Positions 49,741-59,932 of a stretch of DNA of 64,000 bases are shown in pieces. The notes under the pieces were generated by a model. It was not told the DNA's origin. It ran no database searches and saw only the letters and a list, made by a program, of their open reading frames with translations. Source of the DNA: JBBQYA01 sp038209155 (GTDB taxonomy: Bacteria > Bacteroidota > Bacteroidia > Sphingobacteriales > Sphingobacteriaceae); the NCBI GenBank assembly GCA_038209155.1, contig JBBQYA010000001.1, forward strand, positions 19,499-83,498, written 5' to 3'. Both the position numbers and the translations under genes were made by a program. Each line of letters opens with the position of its first letter. Within the stretch, counting starts at the first letter, position 1.

Positions 49741-51672
49741 TTAAACTGTTTCTTGTTTATTATTATCTGCTGCAGTAGTAAATAATTCTACCGGTGGAAT
49801 CGTTTTATGTTCTTTTTCGTCGTGAATTCCGAAATCCATAGGTAAGTTGGAACTTAAGGTTTGAGAGAAAGGAACAGTTTGAGGTATATAATCTAATTCT
49901 GCACCTGGCTTGCTGTAATCATAAGGCCATCTGTAAACAGTTGGAATTTCTCCTGGCCAGTTTCCATGTAATCTTTCCACTGGAGCTGTCCATTCCAAGG
50001 TATTTGATTCCCATGGATTTTGAACTGATTTTTTTCCATTGTAAATACTATTAAAGAAATTATAAAGGAAAATGAACTGTGCTGCAGATGAAATAATTGC
50101 GGCAATACTGATAAATTGATTTAATGCCAACCATTGATTCATAAAATCAAAGCTTGTAAAGGCATAATATCTTCTTGGAACTCCATCTAAACCCATGAAG
50201 TGCATTGGAAAAAAAACTAAATAAGCTCCGATAAATGTTAACCAAAAGTGAGCATAACCCAATTTTTCATCCATCATTCTACCAAACATTCTTGGAAACC
50301 AATGATAAATACCAGCCAACATACCAAATATAGCTGCACTACCCATCACTAAGTGAAAGTGAGCGACAACAAAATAGGTATCGTGTAAATTAATATCAAG
50401 AGAAGCATTCCCCAAAAAGATTCCTGTCAAACCTCCAGAAATAAAGAAGGAAACTAAACCAATTGCGAAAAGCATTCCTGGAGTGAAACGGATATTTCCT
50501 CTCCATAAGGTTGCTAAATAATTAAATGTTTTTACAGCCGAAGGAACAGCTACAATTAATGTCGTAAACATAAATACAGATCCTAAGAATGGATTCATTC
50601 CTGTTACAAACATATGATGCCCCCAAACAATAAAGGATATAACGGTAATTCCAACTAAAGAAATTATCATAGCTCTATATCCAAAAATTGGTTTTCTAGC
50701 ATTTGTAGCTATGATCTCGGAGGTAATACCTAAAGCAGGCATCAATACAATATAAACTTCTGGATGACCTAAAAACCAAAATAAATGTTGAAATAAAATT
50801 GGCGAACCACCAGAATTCGCTAAAACTTCTCCGTTTAAGACAATATCTGTAAGGTAGAAACTCGTACCAAAACTTCTATCAAAAATTAGAAGAATAACCG
50901 CTGCGAATAGAACTGGGAATGAAAGTACGCCAACAATAGCAGTAAGAAAAAACGCCCAAATGGTTAATGGCATTTTAGTCATGCTCATTCCTTTGGTTCT
51001 CATATTTAGTACAGTGCTGATATAATTAATAGCACCCATTAAGGATGATGCTACAAATAAAGCCATACTTGCTAACCATAAAGTCATTCCTAAACCACTA
51101 CCAGGCATAGCTTTTGGTAATGCACTTAATGGTGGGTAAATTGTCCATCCACCAGATGCTGGTCCGGTTTGAATGAAAAATGAACTCAACATGATAATTG
51201 ATGCGATCAGAAAAAACCAATAAGATAGCATATTGATAAAAGGAGAAGCCATGTCTCTTGCTCCAATTTGAAGTGGAATTAGAAGATTTGAAAAAGTGCC
51301 ACTTAATCCTGCTGTCAATACAAAGAAAACCATAATAGTTCCGTGTATTGTAACCAAAGCCATATAAAAATCTGGTTTAATTCTTCCACCTTCTGCCCAT
51401 CTGCCTAAGAAAGTCTCCAAAACTGGAAAGGTTTTATCTGGCCATCCTAATTGAATTCTGAATAATACCGATAATCCCATAGCAATAACTCCCATGATGA
51501 TACCTGTAATCAAGAATTGCTTAGCTATCATTTTATGATCTTGACTAAAAACATAAGTGTTTAGAAAAGTTTCTTTGTGATGCTCATGCTCATGGGAATC
51601 ATGCGCGTGTGCATGTCCATGATCTTGATTTTTCGCTTGCTTCTGAGTTAAATCTGCCGTTAAGGTTGACAT
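49741..51672 (-). CDS. ctaD: Cytochrome c oxidase subunit I
   Basis: 643 residues. A His-rich N-terminal tail (about 17-34, HGHAHAHDSHEHEHH) precedes twelve or more membrane helices. The low-spin heme ligand is in TIHGTIMVFF, the CuB His-Tyr pair in FWFLGHPEVYIVLMP, the next two CuB histidines in WGHHMFVTG, and the a3 and a ligands in YFVVAHFHLVMG. The Tyr next to the Glu-Val of the HPEVY loop marks an A-family heme-copper oxidase. It is cytochrome aa3 type, in keeping with the heme A genes next door. It lies 20 bp after subunit II. The His-rich tail may buffer copper. Confidence 0.95.
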   Translation of the reverse strand: MSTLTADLTQKQAKNQDHGHAHAHDSHEHEHHKETFLNTYVFSQDHKMIAKQFLITGIIMGVIAMGLSVLFRIQLGWPDKTFPVLETFLGRWAEGGRIKPDFYMALVTIHGTIMVFFVLTAGLSGTFSNLLIPLQIGARDMASPFINMLSYWFFLIASIIMLSSFFIQTGPASGGWTIYPPLSALPKAMPGSGLGMTLWLASMALFVASSLMGAINYISTVLNMRTKGMSMTKMPLTIWAFFLTAIVGVLSFPVLFAAVILLIFDRSFGTSFYLTDIVLNGEVLANSGGSPILFQHLFWFLGHPEVYIVLMPALGITSEIIATNARKPIFGYRAMIISLVGITVISFIVWGHHMFVTGMNPFLGSVFMFTTLIVAVPSAVKTFNYLATLWRGNIRFTPGMLFAIGLVSFFISGGLTGIFLGNASLDINLHDTYFVVAHFHLVMGSAAIFGMLAGIYHWFPRMFGRMMDEKLGYAHFWLTFIGAYLVFFPMHFMGLDGVPRRYYAFTSFDFMNQWLALNQFISIAAIISSAAQFIFLYNFFNSIYNGKKSVQNPWESNTLEWTAPVERLHGNWPGEIPTVYRWPYDYSKPGAELDYIPQTVPFSQTLSSNLPMDFGIHDEKEHKTIPPVELFTTAADNNKQETV

Positions 51673-51692
51673 ATCTTTATGTTTTTTTTAGA

Positions 51693-52886
51693 TTATTTTA
51701 ATGCTAATTCGTTTGATTTCACTTCTTTCTTTTTCTCTAATTCTATTGCTTGAAGTTCTTTTTTAACTTCATTAGTGTAAAAAGGTTTTTGCTTTTTGAA
51801 CCAAGTATTATATTCCGCTTCACTTACCACTCTCACTTTTACTTGCATATTATAATGAGCTGCTCCACAAATTTTGGCACATAACAAAACGTAATCATAT
51901 TTTGGATTATCCGTTTTCCGACGCATTTCTTTGGTCGTTAATGTTGGTGTAAAATAAAAATAAGTAGGCATGCCTGGTACGCAGTTCATTTGCAATCTAA
52001 AATCTGGCATGTAAACACTGTGGAGTACATCCTTAGCTCCCATCGTAAATTTAATCGGTTTGTTTACCGGCATTACAATTTCTTGAACAATCATATCATC
52101 CGCGTTTCTACCGTCTTTAAAATCAAGTCCAATATTATTTACTGCATTTATTAATTTGTAGTTGCGATCACCTAGCATTCCATCCGCACCAGCATATCTT
52201 ACAGTCCATCTGAATTGCTCCCCAACTATTTCAATCGGTATTGGATTTCTAGAATGTCTGCCAGCGCTCGTTATATCTGTCCAGGTTCTCCATCCAAATA
52301 TTACTAAAACTGTTAATACAACAGCAGGAATTAATGTCCAATATATTTCTAATTTGTTGTTGTGTGGATAAAAGAATGCTCGTTTTTCCTTTTTTTGTTG
52401 ATAAAGAAATGCATATCCAAAAAGTAAAATGTGTGTTGCAAAAAACACAAAACCTGTAATATATGCAGTAATGTTGAATAAATTATCAACTACAGCTCCG
52501 TGTTCAGAAGCAGATTCTTTAATTGACATGTCTCCCAAAACATCGAAACACCAATACGAACCGTAACAAAATACAACAAGAAACACAAGACAAAGTATTG
52601 CATTGATTTTATTCCATTTAAAATCTAATTTCTTACCTCCAATATTATAATTCAGACCTAATAATCTTAATGCTTTGCCAAGTACTATCAAAACAAGAAA
52701 TATTCCTGCAGCTAATAATAAGTAATAACCTAACAAATCATATCTTTTTGGAGCTTTTTCTTCTACTGCTGCAGCTACTGCCGGAGCAGTTTGAGCAAAG
52801 CTATAACCAACATCTAACAAAAAAGCAAGCATCAAAATGCTTAGATTTTTTAAGTTAAATAATGCTTTAATGATCGGGAGTTTCAT
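51693..52886 (-). CDS. ctaC: Cytochrome c oxidase subunit II
   Basis: 397 residues from the ATG at 52886, which opens directly onto a signal peptide (ending SFAQ); an ATG at 52943 would add 19 polar residues in front. Two membrane helices anchor it (about 130-150 and 175-195). The CuA centre is complete: His in VLHSVYMPDF, and CAKICGAAHYNM near 336-347 (Cys336, Cys340, His344, Met347), with the bridging glutamate replaced by backbone. There is no cytochrome c domain. An extra membrane-spanning N-terminal third (about 1-115) is longer than in most bacterial subunit II. Located 20 bp before coxA. Confidence 0.93.
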   Translation of the reverse strand: MKLPIIKALFNLKNLSILMLAFLLDVGYSFAQTAPAVAAAVEEKAPKRYDLLGYYLLLAAGIFLVLIVLGKALRLLGLNYNIGGKKLDFKWNKINAILCLVFLVVFCYGSYWCFDVLGDMSIKESASEHGAVVDNLFNITAYITGFVFFATHILLFGYAFLYQQKKEKRAFFYPHNNKLEIYWTLIPAVVLTVLVIFGWRTWTDITSAGRHSRNPIPIEIVGEQFRWTVRYAGADGMLGDRNYKLINAVNNIGLDFKDGRNADDMIVQEIVMPVNKPIKFTMGAKDVLHSVYMPDFRLQMNCVPGMPTYFYFTPTLTTKEMRRKTDNPKYDYVLLCAKICGAAHYNMQVKVRVVSEAEYNTWFKKQKPFYTNEVKKELQAIELEKKKEVKSNELALK

Positions 52887-52954
52887 GTATTTTTCTTTTA
52901 TTTTGGATAGTAAAAGTATCTTATTAACAACTTCTATATCCATAATGTTTATGA

Positions 52955-54169
52955 TTAAATGTGATGATGTAAACTTTCTTGCAGAAAAGGATGATTTTTT
53001 ACAACTAGAGGAGCTTTGCTTAAACTTCTCATCATCATATATGAGAATAAGCCAACAAAACCAATTAATATTCCAAACTCAGGAATGTCTAAACCACGTT
53101 CTGCACCTACCGATCCTGGCATAGCCATCATGTAAAAATCTAACCAATGCCCTAATAAAACGATTATACACACTATTTTTAACGTTTTCATATTTCGTTT
53201 AGCATCTCTAGACATTAATACTAAGAAAGGAACTAAGAAATTGATAACCACATTACCCCAAAACAGATAGATATATTCTGGTTTCCATCGGTAGTAAAAC
53301 CAAGTCACCTCCTCTGGAAGGTTTGCATACCAAATCAAAATAAATTGGGAAACCCAAACGTAGGCCCAAAAAATAGAAAATGCGAATACGAATTTTCCTA
53401 AATCGTGTAAATGATTTTCGTTTACATGACTTAAGTATCCATTTTCTTTTAAGATAATAGTAGTTAATGCTATACCTGCCAAGCCGCTAACCCACATACT
53501 TGCAAAATTATACCAAGCAAACATAGTACTAAACCAGTGCGCTTCTATAGACATCATAATATCAAATGCAAAAATTGCACTTGTGAACGCAAATATTACC
53601 AAAAATATAGCTCCATATTTAAAGCTTTTCTGATAATTGTCTAAAGAGCTAGATTGATCTTGATTTAAAGATAGTTTTCTAAATAGTCTGGCAAATATAT
53701 TCCAAATAATAACGAAAAACACTAATCTGCCTATAAAAAAGGGAACATTTAAGAACGCTGACTTACCCGCAATGATTTTATCGTATTCAGGATTTGGAGT
53801 CTTTCCATCCGCCATAAATTCGTTTAATAAAGCTGGGTCTGCCCAATGATGGTAAAGATTATGTGTTAATAAACCTGAAGCTACAACAATAACAATTACG
53901 GCTGATGCAAACGGAAGCACAGACATAAATGCTTCTGGAATTCTCACTAATCCTGTTGCCCAACCTGCTTGAGCAACATATTGCAAGGCAACAAAAAACA
54001 ATCCTGCTAAGCAGATACAGGTGAAATAATAACTACAAACCAATAAATTGGCCCAAGTACGTTCTCCGTGACCAGAAATAAATCCATATGCAATGGACAA
54101 TACTCCAACTAACATGAGTAGTAAGGTGATTCTTTTTGCTTTATCTGAAAATTCGAATTGCTCAGTCAT
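52955..54169 (-). CDS. actF: Alternative complex III subunit ActF (quinol:cytochrome c oxidoreductase membrane subunit)
   Basis: 404 residues, ten membrane helices, paralogous to ActC (NrfD-like). LLLMLVGVLSIAYGFISGHGERTWANLL at the N-terminus and LLTHNLYHHWADP (about 100-112) are ActF-type sequences. The C-terminus carries the HPFLQESLHHH tail. It lies 22 bp after actE, in the usual position before coxB. ACIII oxidises menaquinol and passes electrons to the aa3 oxidase through ActA/ActE. Confidence 0.9.
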   Translation of the reverse strand: MTEQFEFSDKAKRITLLLMLVGVLSIAYGFISGHGERTWANLLVCSYYFTCICLAGLFFVALQYVAQAGWATGLVRIPEAFMSVLPFASAVIVIVVASGLLTHNLYHHWADPALLNEFMADGKTPNPEYDKIIAGKSAFLNVPFFIGRLVFFVIIWNIFARLFRKLSLNQDQSSSLDNYQKSFKYGAIFLVIFAFTSAIFAFDIMMSIEAHWFSTMFAWYNFASMWVSGLAGIALTTIILKENGYLSHVNENHLHDLGKFVFAFSIFWAYVWVSQFILIWYANLPEEVTWFYYRWKPEYIYLFWGNVVINFLVPFLVLMSRDAKRNMKTLKIVCIIVLLGHWLDFYMMAMPGSVGAERGLDIPEFGILIGFVGLFSYMMMRSLSKAPLVVKNHPFLQESLHHHI

Positions 54170-54191
54170 TTTATAATACTAATTATAAATA

Positions 54192-54758
54192 TTAAAGTTT
54201 TTGTAAAGTTTGAACGTATTGAACTACTTTCCAACGTTCTGTTTTTGATAATTGAGATGCATGAGATCCCATTAAATTTTTACCATAGTGTATGGAAAAG
54301 AAAATTTTTCCTTCGCTAATGTTTTTAATTCCTTCGGATTGATAAGCTGGAACTGGAAACTTACCGGCAGTAGGTAATGAACCATCAGCTTTTCCTAATT
54401 TACCATGACATTGAACACAGAAATTATTAAAAAGCTTTTTCCCCTCAGCGATATTAGCTTGAGTTACAGGGATTGGATTTTTCAATTCTACTCCCGCAGC
54501 TTCGTAGCCATCTGTTGTATTTGGATAATGAAAAACGTCAAAATTATTTGATAAAGTTCCTTTCACAGGTAATTGAGCAGTTTTACCATCTTTTGTAGCT
54601 GGATTTTTTTGATCTGGATTATATGCAATTGGATAATACATGTTGGGGGCATATTCACTACCTGGCTCACGTTTAAATTTTGAGCAGGAACTAAGAATTA
54701 CTGCTACCGTGGCAATGGTAAATGAAAAAAGTATCAGTGTGTTTTTTTTCGTATTCAT
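54192..54758 (-). CDS. actE: Alternative complex III subunit ActE, monoheme cytochrome c lipoprotein
   Basis: 188 residues. Lipobox SSCSKF with the cysteine at about 25. A class I cytochrome c fold with CVQCH (heme) near 114-118 and the distal methionine in NLMGSH near 161-166. It is anchored to the outer face of the inner membrane and passes electrons from ActA to the oxidase. It is 2 bp upstream of actD, and 22 bp from actF. Confidence 0.92.
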   Translation of the reverse strand: MNTKKNTLILFSFTIATVAVILSSCSKFKREPGSEYAPNMYYPIAYNPDQKNPATKDGKTAQLPVKGTLSNNFDVFHYPNTTDGYEAAGVELKNPIPVTQANIAEGKKLFNNFCVQCHGKLGKADGSLPTAGKFPVPAYQSEGIKNISEGKIFFSIHYGKNLMGSHASQLSKTERWKVVQYVQTLQKL

Positions 54759-54760
54759 AT

Positions 54761-55279
54761 TTAAACTTCTTTTACTTTAATTTCTATTGCACCTGCATTT
54801 CTGAGGATTTGATTTAACTCTTCTTCGGATTTTGTTTGATTTATTGCTAATGCAACTACAAATTTATCATCTGTACTTCTTGGATCCATTATGATTGGAG
54901 AAATGCCAGGAGCCATTCTATTAACCCAGAAAAAAGTCGCTGCCATTCCTAATGCGGCAAATAACACAGTCAATTCAAAAGTAACTGGAACATAATTAGG
55001 AAAAGGTAAATAAGGCTTTCCTCCGATGTCCATTGGCCAATCTATTCCCATAGTATAAGTAATAAGGGCGATTGCTGTACAAAATCCCAACAAACCAAAA
55101 CAAAAACCTACAATAGGTAATCTAGAACGAGGTATAACAAGTTTGTTTTCCAACCCGTGTATCGGAAACGGAGTGTAAACATCATGGATTTTTATACCCG
55201 CATTGTTTACCATATCTATTCCAGAATTCATTACATCTGGATCGTCAAATATGCCAAGGATATATTTTGAATTAGTCAT
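54761..55279 (-). CDS. actD: Alternative complex III subunit ActD (DUF3341)
   Basis: 172 residues from the ATG at 55279; an ATG 36 bp upstream (55315) would overlap actC by 44 bp. TNSKYILGIFDDPDVMNSGI at the N-terminus and YTPFPIHGLENKL (about 36-48) are the DUF3341 signature. Two helices follow (about 56-80 and 97-120). This is the small membrane subunit of ACIII with no cofactor. Stop lies 2 bp before actE. Confidence 0.92.
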   Translation of the reverse strand: MTNSKYILGIFDDPDVMNSGIDMVNNAGIKIHDVYTPFPIHGLENKLVIPRSRLPIVGFCFGLLGFCTAIALITYTMGIDWPMDIGGKPYLPFPNYVPVTFELTVLFAALGMAATFFWVNRMAPGISPIIMDPRSTDDKFVVALAINQTKSEEELNQILRNAGAIEIKVKEV

Positions 55280-56747
55280 TTTTATCTTTCTTATTATGAA
55301 TAACTGTAGTTGCAATAATGACCTTTCCTGCTACTGTTTCTTGTGCGGGTGAGTGATCATGAGCGTGTTCTGCTCTCAATTTATCTTTTGCAATTTCCGA
55401 AGAACTTTTTAGTAATAATTTAACCTCTGCCATTGCTATTGAAGGTAATACTCTAATGAAAAGTAAAAACAATACAAAGAAAATTCCTAATGATCCAACG
55501 AAGATTCCAACTTCGGTCCATCTTGGATAATACATAGCCCAACTTGATGGTAAATAATCTCTGTGTAATGAAGTTACAATAATTACAAAACGCTCGAACC
55601 ACATTCCAATATTAATAAATATGGAAATGATCCATGTTGCCACTACACTGGTTCTGATTTTTTTGAACCAAAAAAGCTGTGGAGAAATTACATTACAAGT
55701 AATCATTGACCAATAAGCCCACCAATATGGACCAGTAGCACGATTGATAAATGCATATTGTTCATATTCAACGCCAGAATACCAAGCAATAAAAAATTCT
55801 GTTCCGTATGCCACTCCCACAATAGATCCTGTTAGAATAATAATTCTATTCATTAAATCAATGTGTTGTATGGTAATATACTCTTCTAATTTAAGAACTG
55901 CTCTGGTGATGATTAGTAAGGTTTGTACCATTGCGAATCCAGAAAATATAGCTCCTGCTACAAAATAAGGAGGAAAAATGGTAGTATGCCACCCTGGAAC
56001 TACAGAAGTTGCAAAGTCCATACTTACAATTGTATGCACAGAAAGTACCAATGGTGTAGATAATCCTGCAAGTATTAATGATATAGACTCGAAACGTAAC
56101 CATTGTCTAGAACTACCTGTCCAGCCGAAACTTAAAATGCCATACACTTTTTTTCTCATCCCATTTGCTCTATCTCGAATGGTAGCAATATCAGGAATCA
56201 AACCTATATACCAAAAGACTAGAGAAACTGTAAAATAAGTACTTATCGCAAAAACGTCCCAAACCAAAGGTGAGTTAAAATTAACCCAAAGAGGTCCAAA
56301 ATTATTGGGTAGTGGAAGTGCCCAATAAGCCAACCATGGTCGACCCATGTGTTCGAAAATAAATGATGCTGCACATAAAACGGCAAAAATGGTCATTGCC
56401 TCAGCCGATCTATTGATAGAATTTCTCCAATTTTGTCTGAACAATAAAAGGATAGCTGAAATTAAGGTTCCAGCGTGGCCAATTCCTACCCACCAAACGA
56501 AATTGGTAATATCCCAAGCCCAACCAACGGTTTTGTTTAGTCCCCAAGTTCCCAAACCATTCCAAAAGGTATTGTAACTGGAAATCATCCAAATTCCTAA
56601 TGCCAATAAGGCAACACTAAAGCCCATCCACCATTCTTTGCTTGGTGCATTTTCAACAGGTTTTAGTACATCTTCCGTAATTTTATTGTACGTAATATGT
56701 TTTCCTGTAATTAATGGCTCTCTTAATAACGACTCATGACTGCTCAT
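55272..56747 (-). CDS. actC: Alternative complex III subunit ActC (NrfD-like quinol-binding membrane subunit)
   Basis: 491 residues with about ten helices. WWMGFSVALLALGIWMISSYN and the NrfD-type segment ILLLFRQNWRNSINRSAEAMT, plus FIFEHMGRPW and SIVSMDFATS-like loops (HTIVSMDFATSVVPGWHTT), agree with ActC of ACIII. It holds the quinol site and may pump protons. The C-terminal 50 residues are a polar extension with several histidines (HAHDHSPAQ). Overlaps actD by 8 bp. It lies 21 bp after actB. Confidence 0.93.
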   Translation of the reverse strand: MSSHESLLREPLITGKHITYNKITEDVLKPVENAPSKEWWMGFSVALLALGIWMISSYNTFWNGLGTWGLNKTVGWAWDITNFVWWVGIGHAGTLISAILLLFRQNWRNSINRSAEAMTIFAVLCAASFIFEHMGRPWLAYWALPLPNNFGPLWVNFNSPLVWDVFAISTYFTVSLVFWYIGLIPDIATIRDRANGMRKKVYGILSFGWTGSSRQWLRFESISLILAGLSTPLVLSVHTIVSMDFATSVVPGWHTTIFPPYFVAGAIFSGFAMVQTLLIITRAVLKLEEYITIQHIDLMNRIIILTGSIVGVAYGTEFFIAWYSGVEYEQYAFINRATGPYWWAYWSMITCNVISPQLFWFKKIRTSVVATWIISIFINIGMWFERFVIIVTSLHRDYLPSSWAMYYPRWTEVGIFVGSLGIFFVLFLLFIRVLPSIAMAEVKLLLKSSSEIAKDKLRAEHAHDHSPAQETVAGKVIIATTVIHNKKDKND

Positions 56748-56768
56748 AATTTATTTCTTAGCGGTTCT

Positions 56769-59700
56769 TTATGCCAATTTTATGTTTGATTCTTTATTTC
56801 TAACTTTCGTCATGTAACCAATTCCTGGTTGAACGTTTAGTTCTTCCAAAATATAATAGGTTCTTTCATTTTTTAATGCTTTTGAAACTTCACTTTCTGG
56901 ATCGTTTATATCTCCAAAAATAATGGCATTAGCAGGGCAGGTTTGTTGACAAGCCATTTTAATTTCTCCATCTTCTAATTTTCGTTTCTCAATTTTTGCT
57001 TTCAATTTCTTTTCCTGAATCCGTTGAACACACATTGAGCATTTCTCCATTACTCCTCTTGATCGAACAGTGACATCTGGATTTAAAACCATTTTACCCA
57101 TATCATCATTCAAATGATAATCGAATTGATCATTATCAAAATACTTAAACCAATTGAATCTTCTTACTTTGTATGGGCAATTGTTAGCACAGTATCTTGT
57201 TCCGATACATCGATTATAAACCATCTGATTCAATCCTTCTGATGAATGCATACTTGCTAAAACTGGACAAACCGACTCACATGGAGCATGGTCGCAGTGT
57301 TGACAAAGCATTGGCTGATGGATAACAGAAACTTCTCCTTCGTAATTATTTTTTACTTGATCTTCTTCTTTGGTAAGATTGGTGCCATTATCATCTACAC
57401 TATAGTACCTATCGATACGAATCCAGTGCATTTCTCTTCTTCTTCGTACTTCGTCTCTTCCTACTACAGCAACATTATTTTCAACATTACAACTTACTAC
57501 GCATGCTCCGCAGCCTGTGCAAGCATTCATGTCAATAGCCATCGCCCAATGAAAACCATATTTTTCATGTTTTCCCCATAAGTCGTAAGATTTTGGCTTT
57601 TCCTTATCATTACCGCTTCCAGCCATTTGGTTCTCAGTATATTCTCCAAATGTAGTTTCTCGTACGATGTCTCTGCCTTCGTAGGAATGATGTGTTTGAG
57701 AAAGTGCTAATTCATAAGATCCAGCAACTTTTTCTATACTTACTTGATTATTATATTGAAAAGAACCGTTGGTAAAATTTACCAATGGAAAAGCATTAAC
57801 GCCTACTCCATCTCCAACTTTTCCAGATCCTTTTCTTCCATAACCTAACGAGATGGAAATAGAACCTAAAGCTTGACCTGGTTGCAATAAGACTGGCAAT
57901 GTTGCCTCGAAACCTGGCTTTTTAATAATAACCAAATCTCCCATTACTAATCCTAATTCACTTGCGAATTTTGGTGCAATGGAAACATAATTGTCCCAAG
58001 ATACTTTTGAAATTGGATCTGGTAATTCCTGTAACCAAGGATTATTGGCATAATAACCATCTCTAATTCCTATTTTTTGATGAAGTTCAACTTCTACATT
58101 ATTTGAACCCTTGGATGCTGTATTTATCGTTTGTACTACACCAGAAAGATCCTTACTAAATGTATAATTATTTGAAACTATCGGTGTTGTAGCTAAAAAT
58201 CCTTTTCTTAATAAATTATCCCAAAACTCTACAAAATTAATTGAGGAAGATTGTTTAGGAAAAATATTCACTTGCCAATATTTTTTTACAAAATCGGCAT
58301 ATTCGACTGATGATGTAGCTAAAATTGGAACAACTGCTTTTGTTGAGTCTGTGACAGAATTGTCTGTTGAACCTGATTGCGCTGAAACTTCAGATTTTTT
58401 ATAAGACCAATTTAGAAAGCCTTGCTGAGCAGCCCTTGAATTATAAACAGGTGCTATCGTTGGTTGAACCATGGCAAAATGACCATTTTTAGCTTCTGCA
58501 TCATTCCAAGATTCTAAATAATGATGATCTGGTGCTATTACATTTGCCAATAAAGACGATTCATCTAGTTTATTAGCAAAAGAAACTTTTAAGGTTACTT
58601 TCTTTAAAGATGCTTCAAATTCTTTTGAAAAAGATAAATTATAAATGGGATTTACACCGTACATAAATAAAGCTCCCACCTCGCCTCTTTTCATTTCGTT
58701 CATTAATTCAACCAATTCAGCTTCGTTTCCAGCTTTTTGGTTAGAATAATTGTCTAAATCTATAGTAGAACCATAATTTCCAAGCATAGAATTGATAGCA
58801 TTCACCAAAACTTGAATCGAAACATCATTGATTCCACATACCACTAAAGATTTTCCTTTGTTGGCTAAAAGTTCCGTTGCTGTTTTTTCTATTCTATTTC
58901 CAGCAAATTCTGGTGTAGAAATGGTAAAAGAGGAAGCACCACTTTTCTTTGCTAAATTATTATACAAACCAAGAATTGCTAATCCCATTTGAGATGGTTT
59001 TACTGGAACTCTTGTATCGGCATTACTTCCAGTCACACTCATTCCAGTTTCAAACTGAACATGGCGCGACATTTTTTTATTCTCTCTTAATCTCTTAGCA
59101 TTTCTGCCAGAAGAATATTGTTTTGTAAATTCAACTGGAGAAATCCAAGTACCAAGGAAATCTGCTCCGAAACTTACAATTAATTCTGCTTTGTCAAATC
59201 TATATTGGGGTAAAACGGCTTTATCAAAACTATTTCTATTTGCATTAATGATAGCAGAAGAAGAAACCGAATCATACATTACATGTTTTGATCCTGGATA
59301 TTTGGAAATGAAATCTGCTATTACAGCTTTAGTAGATGGACTATTGATGGTAGATGATAAAATTCTGATTTTTCCATTTTTTGAAACTACAGAATTCAAT
59401 TCTTCCTTTACAAACATATCCAATTCGTCCCAAGTTGTATCACTTCCGTTTACTCTTGGATCTTTTAATTTAGAAGAATCATATAAATCTAAAATAGAAG
59501 CTTGACCCACTGCATCTAAACTTCCTTGAGAAATTGGGCATTCTGGATTACCATCTATTTTAATCGGTCTGCCTTCTCGAGTTTTTACTAAAACTCCTTG
59601 ACCATCAAACGTAGACGCATAATAATTAGGAATTCCAGCAGATATTTCTTCTGGCTTTATTAAATATGGTATTGATTTTCTGATAGGTGCAGTATTACAT

Positions 59701-59900
59701 GCTGCTAAAGTTACAGCTGTAACACCAAATCCCATTGTTTTTAAGAAATCTCGTCGGGGAGTAATTCCTGTAGTAGTAATCGCTTTTTCAAGCAATTGTT
59801 CCAAGGGTATCTCCTCAGAAAATTCATTTCCGTTTTCTTTTTTGAACGCAACTGGATTTTCTAGTTCTTCGAGTCCTTTGAAGTATTTTTTATTAGCCAT
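56769..59900 (-). CDS. actB: Alternative complex III subunit ActB (molybdopterin-like/Fe-S protein with variant TAT signal)
   Basis: 1043 residues. TAT-like TPRRDFLKTMGFG occurs internally near residue 47-59, as in the TAT-variant ActB family. The N-terminal two thirds resemble a molybdopterin oxidoreductase but the cofactor ligands are not apparent. The C-terminal third binds four clusters: CTGCGACVVSC, CQHCDHAPCESVC, CIGTRYCANNC and CSMCVQRI with a matching CQQTC, in order. It takes electrons from ActC and passes them to ActA. It is 32 bp after actA. Confidence 0.93.
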   Translation of the reverse strand: MANKKYFKGLEELENPVAFKKENGNEFSEEIPLEQLLEKAITTTGITPRRDFLKTMGFGVTAVTLAACNTAPIRKSIPYLIKPEEISAGIPNYYASTFDGQGVLVKTREGRPIKIDGNPECPISQGSLDAVGQASILDLYDSSKLKDPRVNGSDTTWDELDMFVKEELNSVVSKNGKIRILSSTINSPSTKAVIADFISKYPGSKHVMYDSVSSSAIINANRNSFDKAVLPQYRFDKAELIVSFGADFLGTWISPVEFTKQYSSGRNAKRLRENKKMSRHVQFETGMSVTGSNADTRVPVKPSQMGLAILGLYNNLAKKSGASSFTISTPEFAGNRIEKTATELLANKGKSLVVCGINDVSIQVLVNAINSMLGNYGSTIDLDNYSNQKAGNEAELVELMNEMKRGEVGALFMYGVNPIYNLSFSKEFEASLKKVTLKVSFANKLDESSLLANVIAPDHHYLESWNDAEAKNGHFAMVQPTIAPVYNSRAAQQGFLNWSYKKSEVSAQSGSTDNSVTDSTKAVVPILATSSVEYADFVKKYWQVNIFPKQSSSINFVEFWDNLLRKGFLATTPIVSNNYTFSKDLSGVVQTINTASKGSNNVEVELHQKIGIRDGYYANNPWLQELPDPISKVSWDNYVSIAPKFASELGLVMGDLVIIKKPGFEATLPVLLQPGQALGSISISLGYGRKGSGKVGDGVGVNAFPLVNFTNGSFQYNNQVSIEKVAGSYELALSQTHHSYEGRDIVRETTFGEYTENQMAGSGNDKEKPKSYDLWGKHEKYGFHWAMAIDMNACTGCGACVVSCNVENNVAVVGRDEVRRRREMHWIRIDRYYSVDDNGTNLTKEEDQVKNNYEGEVSVIHQPMLCQHCDHAPCESVCPVLASMHSSEGLNQMVYNRCIGTRYCANNCPYKVRRFNWFKYFDNDQFDYHLNDDMGKMVLNPDVTVRSRGVMEKCSMCVQRIQEKKLKAKIEKRKLEDGEIKMACQQTCPANAIIFGDINDPESEVSKALKNERTYYILEELNVQPGIGYMTKVRNKESNIKLA

Positions 59901-59932
59901 TTAAATATGTAAATGTATGTGTAATAAGCTGA